Shown piece by piece: positions 6,133-10,505 of a stretch of DNA of 10,505 bases. The position numbers and the translations under genes are program-made. The DNA is from Tannerella sp. (GTDB taxonomy: Bacteria > Bacteroidota > Bacteroidia > Bacteroidales > Tannerellaceae): NCBI GenBank assembly GCA_031263835.1, contig JAISEZ010000103.1, forward strand, positions 1-10,505, given 5' to 3'. The notes beneath the pieces were generated by a model that was given only the letters and a program-made list of their open reading frames with translations, made no database searches and had not been told where the DNA came from. Position 1 is the first letter of the stretch, and every line of letters begins with the position of its first letter.

Positions 6133-6134
6133 CT

Positions 6135-6554
6135 TCAGGCTTCAATTGCCGCAAACCGCAGTGCGACATCCTTGCGGTAGCCCGTGCCGTTGAAGGTGGC
6201 AATCAGTTCGCCCTGTTCGTTCGTGATTTTGACTTCGCAGTTGGAGAGACGGCTGTGACTGAACAGCTCGCGGGCTTCGGCATGGAGAAAACCGGCGCGT
6301 TCGGACTTGAAGATGTGTATTTCCGAACTGATTGAAAAGGTGAGCTGTGCATGGCTGTTGGTCGCGACGGCAAAGGCGAAGTCGGCCAGGGTGAAGATGG
6401 CGCCGCCCTGACAGACGCCGCCGCCGTTCAGGTGCATCGGACGTATCTCCATCCGTGCACGCGCATACCCTTTCCCCACCTCCAGCAATTCTATGCCGGC
6501 AGCAGCGGCAAAGGCGTCGTTCCTGAAAAAATCCCGTATCGTCACCGTTTCCAT
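6135..6554 (-). CDS. PaaI-family hotdog thioesterase
   Basis: The 139-residue product has the single hotdog domain of PaaI/YdiI-type acyl-CoA thioesterases, which hydrolyse CoA thioesters of small or aromatic acids. The signature is at residues 41-66: [18 protein letters not shown], with the likely catalytic Asp58 in TLAD and the GG turn before the long helix. Where proteobacterial PaaI has HGG this protein has QGG (Gln49), which I believe is common in Bacteroidetes members, so it need not mean loss of activity. The substrate cannot be read from the sequence. The ATG at 6552-6554 overlaps the end of cysS by 13 bases in another frame, so translation is probably coupled to cysS. No promoter box is seen between them. 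Confidence 0.85.
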   Translation of the reverse strand: METVTIRDFFRNDAFAAAAGIELLEVGKGYARARMEIRPMHLNGGGVCQGGAIFTLADFAFAVATNSHAQLTFSISSEIHIFKSERAGFLHAEARELFSHSRLSNCEVKITNEQGELIATFNGTGYRKDVALRFAAIEA

Positions 6555-8011
6555 TCAAAACCGTCTTTTGTATCCTTCACCGTAAATCCGTAAGACGTCA
6601 GTTCGTTACGAATCCTGTCCGAGGTTGCCCAGTCCCTGTTCTGCTTTGCCTGCAGACGGATGTTCAGGAGCAGGTCGATAGCTTTCCGGTATGCTTCGTC
6701 GCTGTTTCCGCCGCTCGCCGCGGACAGGTCCTTTTGCAGGCCGAGTATGTCTTCCAGATAAAGTTTAAATGTCGCATTCAACTCCTCCAGGTCTTCGGCC
6801 GAAAGCGTGCCGTTGCCGTCGGCGACCGTATTAATCGTCCTGCCTGCATCAAACAGACAGGAAATTACTACCGGCGTATTCAGGTCGTCGCACATGGCCG
6901 CTTCGCAACGCTCGCGCAATCCCTTCACGTCCACGGTCGATGCCGTTGCCGCCGTCAGTTTCCGCAGACGGGCATACGTTTCGAGCAGTCGCTCCAGTCC
7001 CTTTTCGGACGCCTGCAGCGCTTCGTTGCTGAAATCGAGCGTGCTGCGGTAGTGCGCCTGCAGAATGAAAAAGCGGATGGCCATCGGCGCGTAGGCCTGC
7101 GCCAGCATGGGATGCCTGCCGGTGAAAAATTCTTCCAGCGTGATGGAGTTGCCCAGCGATTTTCCCATCTTCTGTCCGTTGACGGTAATCATGTTGTTGT
7201 GCATCCAGTAGCGGACGATGTCGCTGCCCTGCGACGCCACGGCCTGCGCGATTTCACATTCGTGATGCGGGAAAATCAAATCCATCCCGCCGCCGTGAAT
7301 ATCAAACCGCTCGCCCAGATATTTCCTGCCCATCGCCGTACATTCGCAGTGCCAGCCGGGAAATCCGTCGCTCCAGGGCGACGGCCAGCGCATGATGTGT
7401 TCGGGCTGCGCCTTTTTCCAGAGGGCGAAATCGACGGGGTTGCGTTTTTCTGCCTGTCCGTCGAGGTCGCGCGTCGTATTGAGCAGTTCGTCGATGTTCC
7501 TGTTCGAGAGGATGCCATAGCGGTGCGTCCGATTGTATCGGGCCACGTCGAAATAGACCGAGCCGTTGCTTTCGTAGGCGTATCCGTTTGCGAGGATTTG
7601 CTGCACGAGGGCAATCTGCTCGATGATATGTCCCGAGGCATGAGGTTCGATGCTCGGCGGCAGCACGTTCAGCGCACGCATGGCGTCCCGGTAGCGGAGG
7701 AGGTAATGCTGAACGATTTCCATCGGTTCGACCTGTTCGAGCCGCGCTTTTTTGGCCACCTTGTCTTCGCCGCTGTCGGCGTCGTGTTCCAGGTGTCCCA
7801 CGTCGGTGATGTTGCGCACGTAACGCACCCTGTAGCCGGCATGGCGAAGGTGGCGGAACAGGATGTCGAAGGTGATGGCGGAACGGGCGTGTCCCATGTG
7901 CGGGTCGCCGTACACCGTCGGGCCGCATACGTATATCCCGACATGCGGCGCATGAAGCGGCACAAAAACCTCTTTCTTTCCCGTCAGTGTATTGTAAATG
8001 CTTAATTCCAT
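6542..8011 (-). CDS. cysS: Cysteinyl-tRNA synthetase
   Basis: CysS charges tRNA-Cys with cysteine in the cytoplasm, using a bound zinc ion to select the thiol. The 489-residue protein has the HIGH motif as HMGH (38-41) after [11 protein letters not shown], and the KMSKS motif as KMGKS (281-285) followed by LGN. The four zinc ligands are present: Cys29, Cys224 in WHCECTAMG, His249 and Glu253 in FPHHECE. The helical C-terminal part carries the DALR-type region and tRNA-binding tail. The length is close to the usual 460-500. It starts with [16 protein letters not shown], normal for the phylum. It lies 16 bases after the DUF2795 gene without a promoter in between, so it is probably transcribed from the promoter at 8307-8336, and it overlaps the thioesterase gene at its end. 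Confidence 0.97.
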   Translation of the reverse strand: MELSIYNTLTGKKEVFVPLHAPHVGIYVCGPTVYGDPHMGHARSAITFDILFRHLRHAGYRVRYVRNITDVGHLEHDADSGEDKVAKKARLEQVEPMEIVQHYLLRYRDAMRALNVLPPSIEPHASGHIIEQIALVQQILANGYAYESNGSVYFDVARYNRTHRYGILSNRNIDELLNTTRDLDGQAEKRNPVDFALWKKAQPEHIMRWPSPWSDGFPGWHCECTAMGRKYLGERFDIHGGGMDLIFPHHECEIAQAVASQGSDIVRYWMHNNMITVNGQKMGKSLGNSITLEEFFTGRHPMLAQAYAPMAIRFFILQAHYRSTLDFSNEALQASEKGLERLLETYARLRKLTAATASTVDVKGLRERCEAAMCDDLNTPVVISCLFDAGRTINTVADGNGTLSAEDLEELNATFKLYLEDILGLQKDLSAASGGNSDEAYRKAIDLLLNIRLQAKQNRDWATSDRIRNELTSYGFTVKDTKDGFEWKR

Positions 8012-8027
8012 TGTCAGCAGCTACGGC

Positions 8028-8249
8028 TCAGTATTCTTCTTCATTAAAGAAAAAGTCTTCCTTGCTTGGATAATCCGGCCAGAGGTCTTCCATACATTCG
8101 TATATTTCACCTTCATCCTCCATTTCCTGCAAGTTTTCAATCACTTCCAGCGGTGAGCCGGAACGTTGTGCATAATCAATCAACTCGTCTTTCGTTGCCG
8201 GCCAGGGCGCGTCTTCCAGTTTTGACGCCAATTCTAATGTCCAGTACAT
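8028..8249 (-). CDS. DUF2795 family small acidic protein
   Basis: The 73-residue, strongly acidic protein begins MYWTLELASKLEDAPWPATK and ends in WPDYPSKEDFFFNEEEY. From memory this matches the highly conserved DUF2795 family of Bacteroidetes, whose function is unknown. The pattern PWPATKDELIDYAQRSGSPLEVIENLQ suggests two or three helices, and the acidic aromatic tail is a family feature. The frame is open further upstream to a TTG at 8336, but the promoter box lies inside that stretch. The ATG at 8249 therefore sets the start and gives the family length. A leader of roughly 50 bases separates promoter and start. It is followed closely by cysS. Near-identity of this protein among relatives would suggest an essential housekeeping role, but the sequence does not say which. 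Confidence 0.88.
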   Translation of the reverse strand: MYWTLELASKLEDAPWPATKDELIDYAQRSGSPLEVIENLQEMEDEGEIYECMEDLWPDYPSKEDFFFNEEEY

Positions 8250-8306
8250 AACAATCTTTTTTTTGCAAAAATCACAAGTATCTTTCTCTCGGATTGAAAT
8301 TTTCCG

Positions 8307-8336
8307 CAAAAGTAGAATTTTATTTCTTAGCTGCAA
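8307..8336 (-). promoter_or_regulatory. Complete -33/-7 promoter for the DUF2795-cysS-thioesterase genes
   Basis: On the - strand TTG (8334-8336) and TACTTTTG (8307-8314) are separated by exactly 19 bases, the classic Bacteroidetes spacing. It is the best promoter in the window. The -33 element lies inside the last codons of the adenosyltransferase gene, so the second half of the block can be expressed apart from the first. Confidence 0.75.
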
Positions 8337-8890
8337 GCATTATCCCAAATAATTTCACTGCCTTTTTGCCGGATACATTCACTCCTTGCTATAATAAACA
8401 GCAAATCAGATAATCTGTTCATGAAAATCAGCACATTTTCATCTACCTGACTTTCGACTGCCAGGCGGCAGATTTCCCGTTCCGCACGCCGGCACACCGT
8501 CCGGCATACGTGCGCCAGCGCAGCCGTCCGGCATCCGCCCGGCAGGACGAATCCGGTCATTTTCGGCAAACGGCTGTCTATCCGGTCGATGCTTTCTTCC
8601 AGTCGCCGGATGTGTCCGGACGTAATCAGGCTGGCGGATTTCAGGGATACATGCTCCGTTTCCGTGGCCAGACTGGAACCGACCGCGAATAATTTGTGCT
8701 GAATGAACTGCAGCAGGTCAACCGTTTCTTCGTCCCCGATTTCAGTTATCAGCAGGCCGGTAAAGGAATTTAATTCATCGACCGTACCGTAGGCGTCCAG
8801 GCGCGGATGCGTCTTCGACACGCGCTGCCCGCCCACCAGGGAAGTCGTTCCCCGGTCGCCGCCGCCGGTATATAAAAAGCTTTTCTTCAT
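8327..8890 (-). CDS. Cob(I)alamin adenosyltransferase, PduO type
   Basis: The enzyme transfers the adenosyl group of ATP to reduced corrinoid to make adenosylcobalamin, the cofactor of methylmalonyl-CoA mutase and other radical enzymes. The 187-residue product shows the PduO-type signature in order: the ATP-binding N terminus YTGGGDRGTTSLVGG (7-21), DAYGTVDELNSFTG (32-45), FVLPGG (114-119), the arginine-rich CRRAER (133-138) and NRLSDLLFIIAR (158-169). The fold is a five-helix bundle acting as a trimer. The length is typical. Its ATG overlaps the stop codon of the lipoprotein gene (8887-8890), so translation is coupled. Its last codons hold the -33 element of the next promoter. No other B12 gene lies in the window. 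Confidence 0.94.
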   Translation of the reverse strand: MKKSFLYTGGGDRGTTSLVGGQRVSKTHPRLDAYGTVDELNSFTGLLITEIGDEETVDLLQFIQHKLFAVGSSLATETEHVSLKSASLITSGHIRRLEESIDRIDSRLPKMTGFVLPGGCRTAALAHVCRTVCRRAEREICRLAVESQVDENVLIFMNRLSDLLFIIARSECIRQKGSEIIWDNACS

Positions 8891-9825
8891 TGAGCTGGAG
8901 GGTTTAAAATATTATTCATAAAATGTTCGACATAGTTCAACGGAACGTCCTTCATGAGCACCTGATGGTTTCTGTCTATCAGGTAAAGCGTCGGGACGGT
9001 TCGCAGCACGTAGAGTTCCTGTCCGTAAATCTCGCCGTCAAAGTCATAGCCGTTTATCCATGAAGACGGCATTTCGGACAGGTGTTTTTTCCATGCGTCC
9101 ACATCCTGGCCGGGATAGATGGCGAGTATCGTCAGCCGTTTTCGCTTCTGCATTTCCATGACAGCCGGCGCATTTTTAATCTGATTCGCCAGTTCTTTGC
9201 AGTTGCCGCAGTCCAGGTTGTGAAACAGCATCAGCGTGAAATCCGTCTTCAGGTCATGGAGCGACGATTTGGCGCCCGAAGCCAGCGCGTAGCGGATATT
9301 GGCGGCCTGCGTGGACGGCCGGTTTTTCTGCAGCTGGGACAGCAGCTGCCTCGGTCGCACCTTGCGCGGCTCAATCAGCGTTTTCGACGCCACCATCTGT
9401 TCCAGCACGGGAATAAAAAACTCTTCGTTCCGCAGGGGAGACTGAAGGTCAAAGAGAAAATGTTCCAGATGCGTGGAAATGAAGGCATACATGGCTTCAT
9501 GCTTTTCCGCATCTTCCATCACGCGGGTAAGCCCCCGGCAAATCACCTGATAGGACGTGTACGGCAGTATGGAAAGGTAATCGGCCAGCGCCTGTTCGGT
9601 CACGCCGGCCGCACTTCCCACGTAGGCGGTATCCGTGAAATCGAACAGGTCCCAGTAGTGCAGGGCCATATATTCCGCGCGCGCCGCCGGGTCGATATAA
9701 ACGGTCGGCGCCGTTACCGCCGGAAACGTACGCCGGGCCGGCTCCTGCGACCGGTTTGCGCAGCCGGATAAAACCGCCAGGCAAAGAAGCCCGGGAATGA
9801 AATACTTTTTTCTGTTTCGGTTCAT
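8887..9825 (-). CDS. DUF5106 lipoprotein with a thioredoxin-like domain
   Basis: The 312-residue protein begins with a lipoprotein signal: MNRNRKKYF, a hydrophobic stretch, then LSGC with Cys22 as the lipidated residue. Residues about 45-190 match DUF5106 as I recall it, with the typical AEYMALHYWDLFDFTDTAYV, VTEQALADYLSILPY and a helical part. The C-terminal half is a thioredoxin-like fold: FTLMLFHNLDCGNCKE with a CGNC pair (Cys206, Cys209), then TILAIYPGQDVDAWKK, a cis-Pro-type VPTLYLIDR and GQELYVLRT. It should sit in the envelope facing the periplasm, perhaps as a thiol-disulfide protein; the partner is unknown. The CxxC sits where thioredoxins have theirs. The ATG at 9825 gives a clean lipoprotein signal; upstream extension of the frame to 9975 would run through repeat DNA and is unlikely. 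No convincing TAnnTTTG box precedes it. Confidence 0.85.
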   Translation of the reverse strand: MNRNRKKYFIPGLLCLAVLSGCANRSQEPARRTFPAVTAPTVYIDPAARAEYMALHYWDLFDFTDTAYVGSAAGVTEQALADYLSILPYTSYQVICRGLTRVMEDAEKHEAMYAFISTHLEHFLFDLQSPLRNEEFFIPVLEQMVASKTLIEPRKVRPRQLLSQLQKNRPSTQAANIRYALASGAKSSLHDLKTDFTLMLFHNLDCGNCKELANQIKNAPAVMEMQKRKRLTILAIYPGQDVDAWKKHLSEMPSSWINGYDFDGEIYGQELYVLRTVPTLYLIDRNHQVLMKDVPLNYVEHFMNNILNPPAQ

Positions 9826-9878
9826 TGTTACTGTTTTTAGAAATGAAGAAGATAACTGCATGCGGGATGGTTTTACGC

Positions 9879-10120
9879 ATGAATATAAAAAATAAAATAT
9901 CACCACGGAGGCACGGAGAACACGGAGAATAATGTGAGAAGGAGCCAGTTTGCCAATATGCCAATTCATTTTCACACTGGCTCATTGACTTATTCTCACA
10001 TTTTCTTCGTGCAGGGAAAAAGATTGCCCGGAGGCCACAGAGAAAGAACTTCGTTCTGCAGAACAGCGAATCTCCGTGTCCTCTGTGTCTCCGTGGTGAT
10101 ATTTTATTTTTTATATTCAT
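9879..10120. repeat. Nested inverted-repeat element of 242 bp
   Basis: The outer arms 9879-9910 and 10089-10120 are perfect 32-bp inverted copies; with a few mismatches they extend inward to about 9928 and 10071 through ACGGAG / CTCCGT words (CACCACGGAG on the left, CTCCGTGGTG on the right). Inside lies a second inverted repeat: AATGTGAGAA 9931-9940 with TTCTCACATT 9993-10002, and GAGCCAGT 9942-9949 with ACTGGCTC 9976-9983. Outside the arms CCCGCA-type words continue the symmetry after a 12-base offset on the left (GCATGCGGG at 9857-9865 against CCCGCACGC at 10121-10129). There is no transposase and no evident target duplication. Short frames through the CACGGAG words are side products of the repeat. 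It could be a miniature mobile element or a bidirectional transcription barrier. Confidence 0.85.
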
Positions 10121-10185
10121 CCCGCACGCAGCATACAGCAGGTAAGACTTCGGAAGATATTTCGAAAGATATTCCGGAAAATTTT

Positions 10186-10409
10186 GGGACATCCCACGAA
10201 TCGCTGGGGACATCCCACGAAGCGTTCGGGACATCCCACGAAACATTCGGGACATCCCACGAAACGTTCGGGACATCCCACGAAGCGTTCGGGACATCCC
10301 ACGAAACGTTCGGGACATCCCACGAAACATTCGGGACATCCCACGAAACCTTCGGGGCATGTCCCGAAACGTTGGGGGCATGTCCCGAAACTTTCCGGCA
10401 TGTCGGGAA
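10186..10409. repeat. 21-bp tandem array, eight near-identical units plus degenerate ones
   Basis: Eight 21-bp units run from 10186 to 10353. Positions 1-15 of the unit, GGGACATCCCACGAA, are identical in all eight, while the last six bases vary: TCGCTG, GCGTTC, ACATTC, ACGTTC, GCGTTC, ACGTTC, ACATTC, ACCTTC. Two further units (10354-10374, 10375-10395) have the diverged core GGGGCATGTCCCGAA, and a broken one ends near 10409. Each unit has two dyads, GGGA/TCCC and CGAA/TTCG. As 21 is a multiple of three and the unit has no stop in any phase, all six frames stay open. The resulting heptapeptide frames (GHPTKRS on +; FRGMSRT, VGCPERF or SWDVPNV on -) have no support as genes. Left of the array a 26-bp imperfect palindrome spans 10151-10176 around TTTCGAAA. 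Confidence 0.92.
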
Positions 10410-10453
10410 AAACGAACGGTTATGTCCTGATTGTTTTGCATCACTTAATGACA

Positions 10454-10493
10454 AAAAGAGAGTGACAGGATTTTCATCCGTCAACTCTCTTTT
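10454..10493 (-). terminator. Strong hairpin terminator, probably for a - strand gene beyond the window
   Basis: AAAAGAGAG (10454-10462) pairs with CTCTCTTTT (10485-10493), TGAC (10463-10466) with GTCA (10480-10483) across a one-base bulge, and GGAT (10468-10471) with ATCC (10476-10479), closing a TTTC loop. Both flanks are A/T runs, so it can work in both directions. Read on the - strand, the stem runs straight into TTTTTGT. No + strand gene ends nearby, so it most likely ends a gene lying to the right. Stop codons TAA (10503-10505) and TAG (10494-10496) on the - strand are compatible but prove nothing. Confidence 0.75.
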
Positions 10494-10505
10494 CTACAGA
10501 ATTTA

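Noticed and set aside
5861..6134. tRNA or other standard RNA gene in the convergent gap
   Set aside because: No cloverleaf, TTCRA loop or CCA end could be found; only the long hairpin is supported.
8250..8336. Longer form of the DUF2795 protein starting at a TTG at 8336
   Set aside because: The extra 29 residues cover the promoter and are not part of the family as I know it.
9901..10110. Small proteins encoded by the CACGGAG-rich arms (SPRRHRGHG-like peptides)
   Set aside because: These words are a repeat motif that I recall being widespread in unrelated bacteria; the peptides are by-products.
10186..10395. CRISPR-like array with 15-bp repeats and 6-bp spacers
   Set aside because: Six-base spacers are far too short and recur between units, so it is an ordinary tandem repeat.
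9497..10484. Long - strand frames with FRGMSRT, SWDVPNV or VGCPERF heptapeptide repeats
   Set aside because: The 21-bp repeat is open in all six frames, so every phase yields a repeat peptide. None has a signal or start context that stands out, and one runs on into the lipoprotein gene in the wrong frame.

Overview
The window looks like chromosomal DNA of a Bacteroidales bacterium with fairly GC-rich genes. Four things point there. Several genes are preceded by TAnnTTTG boxes, the -7 element of Bacteroidetes promoters. The proteins include a small Bacteroidetes-specific DUF2795 protein, a DUF5106 lipoprotein with a thioredoxin-like end, and a helix-hairpin-helix type outer-membrane barrel end. 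A small secreted protein resembles a type IX secretion sorting domain. The intergenic heptamer repeats (AGTGATT) are of a kind I associate with this order. I cannot name the genus.

Layout on the + strand: the 3' end of an outer-membrane barrel gene (1-342); a repeat-rich gap with eleven 20-bp units (421-640) between inverted heptamer tracts; argS (739-2529) and rnz (2610-3554), probably one transcript; then a small secreted CTD-like protein (3677-4024). This last gene runs tail to tail into murQ (- strand, 4021-4845), with interlocked stop codons. A BadF-type sugar kinase (+, 5009-5860) diverges from murQ across a shared promoter region. MurQ and such a kinase fit together as a muropeptide sugar (MurNAc/GlcNAc) salvage module. 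The two convergent blocks meet at 5861-6134, which holds a long bulged hairpin and six heptamers.

From 9825 down to 6135 everything is on the - strand and tightly packed: DUF5106/thioredoxin-like lipoprotein, PduO-type cobalamin adenosyltransferase (4-nt overlap), DUF2795 protein (with its own good promoter inside the end of the preceding gene), cysS, and a hotdog thioesterase (13-nt overlap with cysS). The functions are mixed: envelope redox or uncharacterised, B12 cofactor activation, translation, acyl-thioester hydrolysis. The order therefore suggests co-transcription rather than one pathway.

The last 680 bases (9826-10505) have no convincing gene. They hold a nested inverted-repeat element with 32-bp perfect arms, a 21-bp tandem array with an invariant 15-bp core, and a strong terminator hairpin probably belonging to a - strand gene beyond the window.

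I found no CRISPR array, transposase, rRNA, tRNA or recognisable defence system. The unexplained material is the intergenic repeat DNA: two unrelated arrays of 20 and 21 bp, both dyad-rich, and heptamer tracts that put stops in all six frames.
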